Origin: Pseudarthrobacter polychromogenes
Lineage (GTDB): Bacteria; Actinomycetota; Actinomycetes; Actinomycetales; Micrococcaceae
Length of the DNA: 64,000 nt
Assembly: GCF_014644495.1 (NCBI RefSeq)
Contig: NZ_BMKU01000013.1
Span: 1 to 64,000, forward strand
Direction of reading: 5' to 3'
Shown here: piece by piece, positions 1 through 8,072 of the stretch
Numbering within the stretch: position 1 is the first letter of the stretch
Layout of the letters: every line of letters starts with the position of its first letter
Made by a program: the position numbers and the translations under genes
Notes under the pieces: generated by a model
Seen by the model: the letters and a program-made list of their open reading frames with translations, nothing else
Database searches by the model: none
What the model was told of the DNA's origin: nothing

Positions 1-645
1 GGCGTGGCCCGCGACGACCTCGAAGACGAGGGCGTGTGGCTGTACGCCGAAACGGTCCGGAAGATCCACGAGCTGAACCCCGGCACCGGCGTTGAACTGC
101 TGATCCCGGACTTCTCCGGCAAACCCGGGCACATCAAAGCGATCTGCGATTCAAAACCTGAAGTGTTCGCGCACAACGTGGAGACCGTGCCGCGGATCTT
201 CAAGCGGATCCGCCCGGCGTTCCGGTACGAGCGGTCCCTGGATGTGATCACGCAGGGCCGGAACCTGGGCATGGTGACCAAGTCCAACCTGATCCTGGGC
301 ATGGGCGAGACCCGCGAGGAGATCTCCGAGGCCCTGCGGGACCTGCATGAGGCCGGCTGCGACCTGATCACCATCACCCAGTACCTGCGCCCGAGTGAGC
401 GGCACCTGCCGGTGGACCGGTGGGTCAAGCCGCAGGAATTCGTGGACCTCCAGGACGAGGCCACCGAGATCGGGTTCCTCGGCGTCATGTCCGGACCCCT
501 GGTCCGTTCCTCCTACCGCGCCGGCCGGCTCTGGGCCACCGCGATGCGGAAGAAAGGCTGGGACATCCCCGCCGAACTCGCCCACATCGAGTCCTCCGGC
601 AGCACCCGCCAGGAAGCCAGCTCACTCATCGCCAACACTGCGTGA
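1..645 (+). CDS. lipA: Lipoyl synthase, C-terminal part (5' truncated by window edge)
   Basis: Lipoyl synthase is a radical-SAM enzyme that inserts two sulfurs into octanoyl groups on lipoyl domains such as GcvH. The reading frame is open from base 1, so the gene begins outside the window and the CxxxCxxC cluster motif is not visible. The visible 214 residues carry the family features LILGMGETREE (around visible residue 97), QYLRPS and the C-terminal VMSGPLVRSSYRAG segment. Followed by a metF-like gene, a glycine/serine-type permease and purU, it probably closes a glycine-cleavage/one-carbon operon and would lipoylate GcvH (inference). Confidence 0.93.
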   Translation, partial: GVARDDLEDEGVWLYAETVRKIHELNPGTGVELLIPDFSGKPGHIKAICDSKPEVFAHNVETVPRIFKRIRPAFRYERSLDVITQGRNLGMVTKSNLILGMGETREEISEALRDLHEAGCDLITITQYLRPSERHLPVDRWVKPQEFVDLQDEATEIGFLGVMSGPLVRSSYRAGRLWATAMRKKGWDIPAELAHIESSGSTRQEASSLIANTA

Positions 646-698
646 GGCGGAACAGCCAGCGCTGAATCTCTCTGAAAACTGAAGCAAAGACAGGACCA

Positions 699-1532
699 AT
701 GATGTTCCCCGTCAGAATCGAAATCATTCCCTCCGAGGGAATCGTTGAGCAGGTCCGGGCCCGGGTGTCCGCGGCCACGCCGCTGAGCGTCACCTGCCTG
801 CCGCACCACGGCATCGAGCGGACCATGCGCACCGCCGTGGAGCTGAGCGACGCGGGCTACCAGGTGGTCCCGCACCTCGCCGCCCGGGGCATCCGCAGCC
901 GTGCAGAGCTCACCGAGATCATCCGCGGCTGCGATGCTGCGGGAATCCGTGAAGTCTTCGTCATTGGGGGAGACCGGAAGCAGCCTGCGGGCACCTACGA
1001 CTCGGCGCTTCCGGTCCTCGAGGACATCGCCCAGTACACCAGCGGAATGATGCGCGTGGGCGTGGCCGGCTACCCGGAGGGCCACCCGCTGGTCAGCCCC
1101 CTGGACCTGCTGGACGGGCTGCTGGCCAAGCAGCACCTTGCCTCGCACGTGGTCACTCAGATGTGCTTTTCCGCCGGAAAGATCCACGACTACGCCGCGC
1201 TCCTGCGCCGCGAAGGCGTCCACCTGCCCCTCTGGGCGGGCGTGGCGGGGTCCGTCCCGCGGACCAAGCTGGTGGCACTCGCCACGCAGATCGGCGTCGG
1301 AAGTTCCCTGAGGTTCCTTAGCCGCAAGGGCCCGCTGGCCCGCAAACTCCTCAGCGGCGACCGGTACTCACCGGACTCCCTGGTGGCCGGGCTCGAAAAC
1401 ACGCCCGGCACCATCGCCGGCATCCACCTTTACAGCTTCAACAGCCTCGATGCGGTCCCCAACGATGCGGCCGCTTCTTCCCCTTCCGCACTCCAGACAG
1501 CTTTGATCCGAGGAGCAGCACGTGACAACTAG
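699..1532 (+). CDS. metF: Methylenetetrahydrofolate reductase family protein
   Basis: A 277-residue TIM-barrel flavoprotein of the MetF family, which interconverts 5,10-methylene- and 5-methyl-THF. Visible features are the N-terminal EIIPS strand (FEFFP equivalent), TCLPHHGIERT, and the central VFVIGGDRKQPAGTY segment at about residue 90. It is a little short and divergent from housekeeping MetF, so it may be the catabolic paralogue that travels with glycine/sarcosine genes. Two ATG codons are adjacent (699 and 702). The 3' end overlaps the next gene by 11 bases, indicating translational coupling with the permease. Confidence 0.85.
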   Translation: MMFPVRIEIIPSEGIVEQVRARVSAATPLSVTCLPHHGIERTMRTAVELSDAGYQVVPHLAARGIRSRAELTEIIRGCDAAGIREVFVIGGDRKQPAGTYDSALPVLEDIAQYTSGMMRVGVAGYPEGHPLVSPLDLLDGLLAKQHLASHVVTQMCFSAGKIHDYAALLRREGVHLPLWAGVAGSVPRTKLVALATQIGVGSSLRFLSRKGPLARKLLSGDRYSPDSLVAGLENTPGTIAGIHLYSFNSLDAVPNDAAASSPSALQTALIRGAARDN

Positions 1533-3012
1533 CCCTGTGACAACCCACCAGGAGCCGCATCTCGAGCGGCAGCTCACCAACAGGCACATCCAGCTGATCG
1601 CCATTGGCGGCGCCATCGGCACCGGCCTGTTCATGGGCTCGGGCAAAACCATTTCCGCAGCCGGACCATCGGTCATTTTTGTCTACATGATCATCGGCTT
1701 CATGCTGTTCTTCGTCATGCGGGCCATGGGCGAACTGCTGCTGAGCAACCTGAACTACAAGTCCTTCAGCGACTTCGCGGCGGACCTCCTGGGCCCCTGG
1801 GCGGGCTTCTTCACGGGCTGGACCTACTGGTTCTGCTGGGTGATCACCGGCATCGCGGACGTGATCGCTATAGCCGGCTACTCCAAGGAACTCTGGCCCG
1901 GCCTGCAGCTGTGGATCCCGGGGCTGGCCACGGTGGCCATTCTCCTGCTCCTGAACCTGGTGACGGTCAAGGCGTTCGGCGAGACCGAATTCTGGTTCGC
2001 GCTGATCAAGATCATCGCCATCGCGGCGCTGATCATCGTGGGCATGTTCATGATCTTCACCGGTTTCCAGTCCGACGCCGGCCCTGCCACCTTCACGAAT
2101 TTGTGGAGCCACGGCGGGATGTTCCCGAACGAGTTCATGGGTTTTGTGGCCGGCTTCCAGATCGCGGTGTTCGCGTTCGTAGGCATTGAGCTGGTGGGCA
2201 CCACAGCCGCCGAAGCGAAGGACCCGGAGAAGAACCTGCCCCGGGCCATCAACTCCATCCCCATCCGCGTGCTGCTCTTTTACGTGGGCGCCCTGATCAT
2301 CCTGATGTCCGTCACCCCGTGGACCCAGTTCCAGGCCGGCCACAGCCCGTTCATCGCCATGTTCTCCCTGGCCGGCCTTGGTGCCGCCGCCACCGTGGTG
2401 AACCTGGTGGTGCTCAGCTCGGCCATGTCCTCGGCCAACTCCGGCATCTACTCCACCTCCCGCATGGTCTACGGCCTGGCACAGGAGGGGGACGCGCCGT
2501 CGGTCTTCCGCCACCTGTCCGCCCGCAAGGTCCCGCAGAACGCCCTGTTCCTCTCCTGCGTCCTGCTGCTTTCCGGCGTCATCCTGATGTACGCGGGCCA
2601 GGACATCGGCAAGGCCTTCGAAATGGTCACCACCGTCTCCGCCGTCTGTTTCGTCTTTGTCTGGTCCATCATCCTGGCCAGCTACCTGGCATTCCGGCGC
2701 CGGCGCTCCCACCTGCACGAGGCGTCCAAATACCGGATGCCCGGCGGGGTTCCCATGGTGTGGGTGGTGTTCGCATTCTTCGCCTTCGTCCTGTGGGCGC
2801 TGACCACGCAGGAGGACACCCTGCTGGCGCTGCTGGTCACGCCGGTGTGGTTCCTCATCCTCGGTGCCGCCTGGCTGGTGCTGCGCCGCCGCCCCGCGCA
2901 CCTGGCCCGGTACGCCACGTTCAAGTCCGAGCTTGCCCAGGACCTGGATACCGAGGCGTCCGCAATTGACCGCGACTTTGACGACGCGTTGAACGATGGA
3001 GTGAAGAAATGA
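1522..3012 (+). CDS. cycA: APC-family amino acid permease (CycA/AnsP type)
   Basis: A 496-residue inner-membrane amino-acid/proton symporter with about 12 hydrophobic segments. The APC signature GGAIGTGLFMGSG sits at the start of TM1 (about residue 28), preceded by ERQLTNRHIQLIA, as in D-serine/alanine/glycine permeases. FVGIELVGTTAAEAKDPEKN in mid-protein is also typical. The GTG start at 1522 has an AGGAG ribosome site at about 1510 inside the metF end. The stop overlaps purU (ATGA). Context favours import of glycine, serine or a related C1 donor; exact specificity cannot be read from sequence. Confidence 0.88.
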   Translation: MTTSPVTTHQEPHLERQLTNRHIQLIAIGGAIGTGLFMGSGKTISAAGPSVIFVYMIIGFMLFFVMRAMGELLLSNLNYKSFSDFAADLLGPWAGFFTGWTYWFCWVITGIADVIAIAGYSKELWPGLQLWIPGLATVAILLLLNLVTVKAFGETEFWFALIKIIAIAALIIVGMFMIFTGFQSDAGPATFTNLWSHGGMFPNEFMGFVAGFQIAVFAFVGIELVGTTAAEAKDPEKNLPRAINSIPIRVLLFYVGALIILMSVTPWTQFQAGHSPFIAMFSLAGLGAAATVVNLVVLSSAMSSANSGIYSTSRMVYGLAQEGDAPSVFRHLSARKVPQNALFLSCVLLLSGVILMYAGQDIGKAFEMVTTVSAVCFVFVWSIILASYLAFRRRRSHLHEASKYRMPGGVPMVWVVFAFFAFVLWALTTQEDTLLALLVTPVWFLILGAAWLVLRRRPAHLARYATFKSELAQDLDTEASAIDRDFDDALNDGVKK

Positions 3013-3929
3013 GCACGGTACCGGACACAACCCTCCCCAGCTCCCCGGCAGGTGCCGCGGCGCAGGACCAGCCAACCGCCGTCGAGCATGTCCTGACGGT
3101 TGACTGCGTGGAGTCACCCGGCATTGTCCACGCGATCTCGGAATTCCTGCTGCAGCAGGGGTGCGACATCATCGACATCAAGCAGTACGGGGACAAAGCG
3201 CAGGGGCACTTCTTTATGCGCGTGCACTTCGCCTCGGCGCAGGAACGGCAGAGTACCGGGGACCTGCGCCGCGGCTTCGCGCACGTTGCGGAGAAGTGGC
3301 AGATGAACTGGCAGCTGGAGCCGCACGGCCGGAAGCGCCGCGTGCTGGTGATGGTGTCCAAGATGGGCCACTGCCTCAACGACCTGCTGTTCCGCGCCCG
3401 CACCGGCGATATCCCGGTGGAGATCGTCGCCGTCGTCTCCAACCACCGCGACCAGGAAGGCCTGGTCCAGTGGCACGGCATCCCGTTCTTCCACGTGCCG
3501 GTCACCAGGGACACCAAGGCCGACGCCGAAGCCCGGCTCCTGGAGCTCGTGGACGCGTTCGACGTCGAACTCGTGGTCCTGGCCCGGTACATGCAGGTGC
3601 TCAGCGATGAGCTCTCGGCCAGGCTTGCGGGCAAAACCATCAACATCCACCACTCGTTCCTGCCGAGCTTCAAGGGTGCCAAGCCCTACCACCAGGCGTA
3701 TGAACGCGGCGTAAAGACGGTCGGAGCCACCGCGCACTACGTCAACGCGGAGCTGGATGAGGGGCCGATCATCTCCCAGCAGGTCATCGAGGTGGACCAC
3801 ACGTATACGGCCGATGACCTGGTGGCCGTGGGCCGGGACGCAGAGTGCGTGGCCCTCCGGAACGCCGTCCGCTGGCACTGCGAGGGCAGGATCCTGCTGC
3901 TGGGCAACCGGACCGTGGTCCTGCGGTAG
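3009..3929 (+). CDS. purU: Formyltetrahydrofolate deformylase
   Basis: Hydrolyses 10-formyl-THF to formate and THF, balancing the one-carbon pool. The 306 residues comprise an ACT-type N-terminal regulatory domain (about 27-105, beginning VLTVDCVESPGIVHAIS) and a formyltransferase-fold catalytic domain (about 115-300). The latter has the NIHHSFLPSFKGA motif (about 211), whose Asn/His are catalytic, and the AHYVNAELDEGPIISQ segment with the catalytic Asp. Translation is coupled to the permease by an ATGA overlap. purU beside MetF and glycine-type genes matches known Arthrobacter sarcosine/dimethylglycine one-carbon clusters (established knowledge). Confidence 0.95.
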   Translation: MSTVPDTTLPSSPAGAAAQDQPTAVEHVLTVDCVESPGIVHAISEFLLQQGCDIIDIKQYGDKAQGHFFMRVHFASAQERQSTGDLRRGFAHVAEKWQMNWQLEPHGRKRRVLVMVSKMGHCLNDLLFRARTGDIPVEIVAVVSNHRDQEGLVQWHGIPFFHVPVTRDTKADAEARLLELVDAFDVELVVLARYMQVLSDELSARLAGKTINIHHSFLPSFKGAKPYHQAYERGVKTVGATAHYVNAELDEGPIISQQVIEVDHTYTADDLVAVGRDAECVALRNAVRWHCEGRILLLGNRTVVLR

Positions 3930-3934
3930 GCGCC

Positions 3935-4153
3935 ATGAAACCGAGCGAACCACACAGCTGGCGGCGGGTGTCCTGGAACGCGCTGCCCGCGGGCCAGCCG
4001 GTGCGCCTCTCGCAGGACGGGCAGGCCATCGGCTGCGGCGTGGTGGACGGGACCACACCGGACGGCTCCATCATCTGGGTGGTCCTGGACGGCTGGCGCG
4101 AGCGCCGGATGTTCCACCGGGAGGACTTCGTCAAGGTGGAGATCAAGGGCTAG
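3935..4153 (+). CDS. Small hypothetical protein
   Basis: A 72-residue protein starting 5 bases after the purU stop. It begins MKPSEPHSWRRVSW and has short beta-rich stretches (QDGQAIGCGVVDG, SIIWVVLDGWRERRMFH) that suggest a small barrel. No signal peptide or membrane segment. Codon use matches neighbouring genes, with strong third-position GC. It is probably co-transcribed with purU. I do not recognise the family. Confidence 0.7.
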   Translation: MKPSEPHSWRRVSWNALPAGQPVRLSQDGQAIGCGVVDGTTPDGSIIWVVLDGWRERRMFHREDFVKVEIKG

Positions 4154-4196
4154 GCACGGCTGTTGACCGTTCCCGCGCAACCGGCAACGATGAAGT

Positions 4197-4427
4197 ATGA
4201 CTGACACCGCAGATGCCCCTTCTGGCGACGACGGCGCGGAGGAGGTTGCTGGCGTGGAGACGGTGGAGAGCATCGCGGACGAGATCCGTGACGAGATCCG
4301 CCTGGGCCACGTCCAGGACGACGTAAGCCACGTGCTCGAGGAACGCTTCGACGAGGCGGGCATCAGCCTGCGTCCAGAGGCCGTGGACGACCTTGCCGAG
4401 GACATCGAGAAGGATGCCTCGACCTAG
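4197..4427 (+). CDS. Small acidic hypothetical protein
   Basis: A 76-residue, strongly acidic protein with about one third Asp/Glu. Helical, amphipathic-looking stretches include VESIADEIRDEIRLGHV and DDVSHVLEERFDEAGI. It has no Cys, signal peptide or membrane segment. It lies 43 bases after the preceding small gene and may be part of the same transcript. Function unknown. Confidence 0.65.
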   Translation: MTDTADAPSGDDGAEEVAGVETVESIADEIRDEIRLGHVQDDVSHVLEERFDEAGISLRPEAVDDLAEDIEKDAST

Positions 4428-4436
4428 GAATCCAGG

Positions 4437-4601
4437 CTAGGGCCAGTCGGCCAGGCGAAACTGCACGGGCTGCCGGATGCCGACCAGGAGGTCGCCGGTC
4501 CACTCGGCGACTGTGCGCTGCCGGCCCTCCAACGGATCCGAAATATCGGGCTGCTGAACATCCTCGCGGGCAGTCTGCGTAGCGTCGTCCGAGCGTTCCA
4601 T
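4437..4601 (-). CDS. Small hypothetical protein (54 aa)
   Basis: The minus-strand frame is open further upstream, but the convincing start is the ATG at 4601, preceded by an AAGGGGG ribosome site. The product is about 54 residues, starting MERSDDATQTARED and ending VGIRQPVQFRLADWP. The upstream extension would run through two intergenic hairpins and is rejected. It is convergent with the acidic small gene. Function unknown. Confidence 0.55.
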   Translation of the reverse strand: MERSDDATQTAREDVQQPDISDPLEGRQRTVAEWTGDLLVGIRQPVQFRLADWP

Positions 4602-4720
4602 GTATCCCCCTTGGCGTGCTGTTGAAGCTAACCGTAGGCAGGCCGGGACGGCAACGGAAGAGGGTTTATCTATCGACGGGATAAACTTGGCAAATCTTGA
4701 GCAAGAGGCGCATAAAGCAA

Positions 4721-4754
4721 GCGGACGACGGCGGGAGGTCCCGCCGTCGTCCGC
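4721..4754. terminator. Perfect 16-bp-arm hairpin, GACGACGGCGGG family
   Basis: Left arm 4721-4736 (GCGGACGACGGCGGGA) and right arm 4739-4754 are exact reverse complements with only GG between, followed by TGTCCTTTTG. It is one of at least four closely related hairpins in the window (also near 26566, 35481 and 39709), all intergenic. It may terminate transcription towards 4.85 kb or be a dispersed repeat doing double duty. Confidence 0.7.
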
Positions 4755-4775
4755 TGTCCTTTTGCCCCGCTGCGG

Positions 4776-4838
4776 GAGTTTTTGTCCAGATATGCAGGGC
4801 TTAAGGCCCTTCAACCCTGCGTATCTGGACAAAAACTC
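4776..4838. repeat. 63-bp palindromic intergenic element, copy 1
   Basis: 23-bp arms (4776-4798 and 4816-4838, one mismatch) of the form GAGTTTTTGTCCAGATATGC... surround a 17-nt loop. A second copy with the same arms and the same 17-nt loop length but a different loop sequence is at 22317-22379. The TTTTTG/CAAAAA ends make it terminator-like on both strands. The arms are AT-richer than the surroundings. It resembles a REP/PU-type element; identity unknown. Confidence 0.85.
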
Positions 4839-4853
4839 TAAGGGTGGGGAGGG

Positions 4854-5276
4854 CTAGTCGTCGTAGGTGTTGGCGATGTAGACGTCGCACGGTGCGTTGT
4901 GCGCCACGCTGTTTGCCACGCTGCCGAGGAGCCGGCCGATGCCGCGCATGCGCCGGTTGCCGACGACGATCAGCCGGGCGTCGAGGCGCATGGCTTCCTT
5001 GATGAGGGCGTCAGCGGGCTTGCCGCGGGCGGCGAAGTAGCTGATCTCCACTCCCGGCCGCGTCTCGCCGAGGGATTTGGCGACCGTTTCGGCAGCCTCG
5101 GAGTTCCAGACCTTCACTTCATCCGAGCCGACGCCGAAGGTCTCGGACCGGTCCGAGTCGAATGCGGTGACGATGTGGAGGGAACCTCCCAGCGACTTTG
5201 CGAGGCCCAGCGCCACTTCCGCAGCCTTCCGTGCTGACGGGCTGCCGTCCACACCTACAACAACTACTCCGCTCAT
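4854..5276 (-). CDS. Universal stress protein (UspA family)
   Basis: A 140-residue single-domain Usp with an N-terminal strand VVVVGVDGSPSARKA and the C-terminal ATP-binding-type segment VVGNRRMRGIGRLLGSVANSVAH followed by APCDVYI. The usual G-2x-G-9x-GS spacing is largely preserved (GNRRMRG...LLGS), so nucleotide binding is plausible. The ATG at 5276 was chosen for its AAGGAG ribosome site 6 bases upstream; a longer frame adds MNHGHRTKEQS. Monocistronic. Confidence 0.93.
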   Translation of the reverse strand: MSGVVVVGVDGSPSARKAAEVALGLAKSLGGSLHIVTAFDSDRSETFGVGSDEVKVWNSEAAETVAKSLGETRPGVEISYFAARGKPADALIKEAMRLDARLIVVGNRRMRGIGRLLGSVANSVAHNAPCDVYIANTYDD

Positions 5277-5324
5277 GCTTTGCTCCTTCGTTCTGTGTCC
5301 GTGGTTCAACGTCCACTGGCCAGT

Positions 5325-5834
5325 CTAGAGAAGTCCGGGCTGAAGACCCCACGTCATTTTGCGGATGTCCCCACTTTGCAGTCCGCTCACCGCGGCGAGC
5401 TCGAAGTCATCCATGATGCCGAGGCGGCGGGCGCAGGCCAGGAGGCTCAGCCGCCGCTCCTCCAGGGCAGCCTTTGCTTCTCCGAGTTCGGCCAGCTCCA
5501 ACTTCAGCCCCACGATGACAGCCAACTGCTGATCAGGGTGTGCCCCGGACGGCAGCAGGTCATCAAAGGACAGGCCGATGGTGCGGATGGTCCAGCGGGA
5601 AAGCCCTGCAGCCTCGGCCAGGCGCGTCACCTTGATCCCGTCCCGGAGCGCCTGCGCGATGTGCTGGTTCAGGCGGACGGAGAGCGGACGGCTGCTGCTG
5701 GCGTTGAAGGCGATGCGCTGCCGGTTCGCCTTGAGCAGCCTGCGGAGCTTGTCCGCCTGCCGGGCGGCCGGGTCGGGTTTCGGCATTCCGCGGTAGCGGT
5801 AGTAACCGGCATCGTCCTGATGCGTAACGCTCAC
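5325..5834 (-). CDS. Helix-turn-helix DNA-binding-like protein
   Basis: About 169 residues, soluble. A central segment (RDGIKVTRLAEAAGLSRWTIRTIGL) reads as a HTH of the type that senses degree of repetition in small regulators. It is followed by leucine/glutamate-rich helices (LELAELGEAKAALEERRLSLLACARR) that could dimerise. Of two in-frame GTG codons, the one at 5834 is 6 bases after GAGGA and is preferred over 5840. It may repress itself or the adjacent usp gene; target unknown. Confidence 0.75.
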   Translation of the reverse strand: MSVTHQDDAGYYRYRGMPKPDPAARQADKLRRLLKANRQRIAFNASSSRPLSVRLNQHIAQALRDGIKVTRLAEAAGLSRWTIRTIGLSFDDLLPSGAHPDQQLAVIVGLKLELAELGEAKAALEERRLSLLACARRLGIMDDFELAAVSGLQSGDIRKMTWGLQPGLL

Positions 5835-6063
5835 GATCACTCCTCGGTTCGGTGTGCCGCTGAACGGGCCGACGTACCTAGAAGGCTAGGCAGTAAGGCT
5901 CCGGGGCGGAAATACCAATAGTGCGTGGACCCATAACCGGAACGTGTGGGTGGGCCAGCCATAAGGGACGCTTATCCGCCCACGCACTTTAGGTCTTATC
6001 CACAGCAGCGGGATTTCCCTAGTGTCGAAGGAAACGAGCTCCTGACTCCCCTAGGAAGAGACC
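5835..6063. promoter_or_regulatory. Regulatory region upstream of the aminotransferase gene
   Basis: 229 bases between divergent genes. GTGCGTGG (5921-5928) and CCACGCAC (5980-5987) form a widely spaced inverted repeat. CATAACCGG at 5932-5940 repeats the core of the LysR-type box found at 10149 and 14535, but the second half-site is degenerate (ATA-N9-TGT). It is therefore a possible weaker site of the same regulator. AGGAAGAG before the ATG at 6064 is the ribosome site. Confidence 0.4.
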
Positions 6064-7272
6064 ATGCCAGAATTTGTACCTGCCTCGCGGGTATCCCGCA
6101 TCAAGTCCTCGGCCAGCGTGGCCGCCGCGGCCCGGGTGCGTGAGCTGAAGGCGGAAGGACGCCGCATCCTTGACCTGACAGTCGGCGAGCCGGACTTCGA
6201 CACCCCGGAACACATCAAGGCGGCCGCCGTGGAGGCCATCACCCGCGGCGAAACCAAGTACACGTCCGTCACTGGAACTCCTGCACTGCAGCAGGCCATC
6301 CTCAAAACCCTCGAACTGCGCACGGGCCTGCACTACGCGCCGGCTGAGATCACCATCGGCGGAGGAGCCAAGCAGGTCATCTTCACCGCTTTCATGGCCT
6401 CCCTCAACGCCGGTGACGAAGTGATTGTCCCCGCCCCCTACTGGGTTTCGTACCCGGACATGGTGCTTGCCAACGACGGCACTCCCGTCGTGGTTCCCTG
6501 CGGCGAGGACTCCGGATTCAAGCTCACACCCGAGGCGCTTGCCGGTGCCATCACCGGCCGGACCAAGTGGGTCATCCTCAACGCACCGTCCAACCCCACC
6601 GGCGCCGTGTACTCCCGTGCCGAACTGCGGGCGCTCGCCGACGTCCTTGCCGTTCACCCGCACGTCTCTGTCCTTGCGGACGAAATCTATGACCAGATCT
6701 ACTTCGGCGAAGGCAAGCTGGCCAGCCTGGTGGAGGTGGCCCCGGAACTCAAGGACCGGGTCCTGGCCGTCAACGGCGTGTCCAAGGCCTACGCCATGAC
6801 CGGCTGGCGGCTGGGATACGCTGCCGGGCCGGCGCCGCTGATTGCCGCCATCAACAAGCTGCAGTCGCAGATTTCCTCCTGCCCGTCTTCCGTGAGCCAG
6901 GCCGCCGCTGCTGCCGCACTCACCGGCAGCCAGGACTTCGTCCGGGACAGCGTGGAGACCTACCGCAAACGGCGGGACACCGCCGTCGCCGCCCTGAACG
7001 CCGTTGACGGCCTGTCATGCACGACGCCGGACGGCGCCTTCTACACGTACGTGAACTGTGCGGGGGTCATCGGCAAAACAACGCCCGAAGGACAGGTCAT
7101 CAGTAACGACCAGGACTTCACCCTCTACCTGCTTGATGCAGCCTCCGTGGCTGTGATCCAGGGCTCCGCTTACGGCCTGGGCCCGTACTTCCGGATCTCC
7201 TACGCAACCAGCCTGGACGTCATCGAGGAATCCATCGCTGCCATCGACAAGGCCGTCCAAGCCCTCACCTGA
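6064..7272 (+). CDS. PLP-dependent aminotransferase (aspartate aminotransferase family)
   Basis: A 402-residue class I/II fold-type I transaminase. Visible features are LTVGEPDFDTP near the N-terminus, GGGAKQVIF, PAPYWVSYPDM, NAPSNPTGAVYS, the cofactor-contacting DEIYDQIYF, and the Schiff-base lysine in SKAYAMTGWR (about residue 240). The C-terminal YFRISYATS carries the carboxylate-binding Arg. Its closest gene partner, 27 bases downstream, is an RraA-type aldolase, so the likely role is converting a 4-substituted glutamate to the 2-oxo acid cleaved by that aldolase, rather than housekeeping Asp/Glu metabolism (inference). Confidence 0.92.
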   Translation: MPEFVPASRVSRIKSSASVAAAARVRELKAEGRRILDLTVGEPDFDTPEHIKAAAVEAITRGETKYTSVTGTPALQQAILKTLELRTGLHYAPAEITIGGGAKQVIFTAFMASLNAGDEVIVPAPYWVSYPDMVLANDGTPVVVPCGEDSGFKLTPEALAGAITGRTKWVILNAPSNPTGAVYSRAELRALADVLAVHPHVSVLADEIYDQIYFGEGKLASLVEVAPELKDRVLAVNGVSKAYAMTGWRLGYAAGPAPLIAAINKLQSQISSCPSSVSQAAAAAALTGSQDFVRDSVETYRKRRDTAVAALNAVDGLSCTTPDGAFYTYVNCAGVIGKTTPEGQVISNDQDFTLYLLDAASVAVIQGSAYGLGPYFRISYATSLDVIEESIAAIDKAVQALT

Positions 7273-7299
7273 CCCAACCCCACCGAAGGAAACAACGCC

Positions 7300-7977
7300 G
7301 TGATCCACGTCAAAACCACCATCGACCGCCCCAGCGCCGACGCCGTCAGCCGGCTGGCGAAGTTCTCGTCAGCCACCATCCACGAGGCACAGGGCCGTAG
7401 GGGCGCACTGAGCTCCCGCATCAAGCCCATCGACAGGTCCATGTCCTTCTGCGGCCCCGCCACCACCGTCCGCTGCGCACCGCGTGACAACCTGATGCTC
7501 CAGGTGGCCATCCACTACGCCCAGCCCGGGGACGTCATCCTGGCTTCCGCTGGGGAATACGAGGAAGCCGGGACGTTCGGCGACGTCCTGGGCAACGCCA
7601 TGAAGGCCAAGGGCCTGGCCGGCCTGGTGACGGACTCCGGTGTCCGCGACACCCAGGACCTCATTGAACTCGGACTGCCCGTCTTTTCCGGCAGCGTGTC
7701 CATCAAGGGCACGGTCAAGGAGACCATTGGCCCCATCAACCACCCGGTGGTCTTTGGTGACGAAATCATCTATCCCGGTGACGTCCTGCGGGGCGACGCC
7801 GATGGTGTGGTGGTGGTCCGCAGGGACGAGATCGAGGAGGTCATCCGCCTCTCCCAGGAACGTGACGACGCCGAGCGTGACCTCATTGACCTGTACAAGG
7901 CAGGCGGCACCACCATCGATCTCTGCAACCTCACGGACGTCCTGAAGGCCAAGGGCCTGCTGGTGGAACAGGCCTAG
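7300..7977 (+). CDS. RraA-type class II aldolase (HMG/CHA aldolase family)
   Basis: 225 residues, GTG start with a GAAGGA ribosome site. The family includes 4-hydroxy-4-methyl-2-oxoglutarate and 4-carboxy-4-hydroxy-2-oxoadipate aldolases, which release pyruvate or oxaloacetate using a divalent metal. The active-site features are present: EEAGTFGDVLGNAMKAKG (about 87-103) and TDSGVRD (about 110-116), whose Arg-Asp pair binds substrate and metal. This separates it from non-enzymatic RraA. It forms a two-gene operon with the upstream aminotransferase, consistent with breakdown of a branched or hydroxylated glutamate. Confidence 0.88.
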   Translation: MIHVKTTIDRPSADAVSRLAKFSSATIHEAQGRRGALSSRIKPIDRSMSFCGPATTVRCAPRDNLMLQVAIHYAQPGDVILASAGEYEEAGTFGDVLGNAMKAKGLAGLVTDSGVRDTQDLIELGLPVFSGSVSIKGTVKETIGPINHPVVFGDEIIYPGDVLRGDADGVVVVRRDEIEEVIRLSQERDDAERDLIDLYKAGGTTIDLCNLTDVLKAKGLLVEQA

Positions 7978-8006
7978 CTGGGCTCTCCATCAGAGCACGA
8001 GCGTCA

Positions 8007-8033
8007 GCCGCCGGCCGGGCAATGGCCGGCGGC
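8007..8033. terminator. GC-rich hairpin after the aldolase gene
   Basis: Arms GCCGCCGGCC (8007-8016) and GGCCGGCGGC (8024-8033) with a 7-nt loop, 30 bases after the aldolase stop and before the ATPase start. There is no strong T-run (CTGCGCTTT follows). It probably separates the two transcripts. Confidence 0.55.
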
Positions 8034-8072
8034 CTGCGCTTTCCCCGCCGCGCCGGCTGCGAGAATGGGCGC

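Noticed and set aside
1438..3117. 559-residue minus-strand open frame opposite the permease gene
   Set aside because: It lies wholly antisense to the clear CycA-type gene, is rich in His, Gly, Glu and Gln as expected for reversed high-GC codons, and has no domain resemblance.
5921..5987. Strong LysR operator copy C before the aminotransferase gene
   Set aside because: Only the CATAACCGG half is conserved; the second 13-mer is absent and a 9-mer match is close to chance in 64 kb, so it is listed only as a weak candidate.
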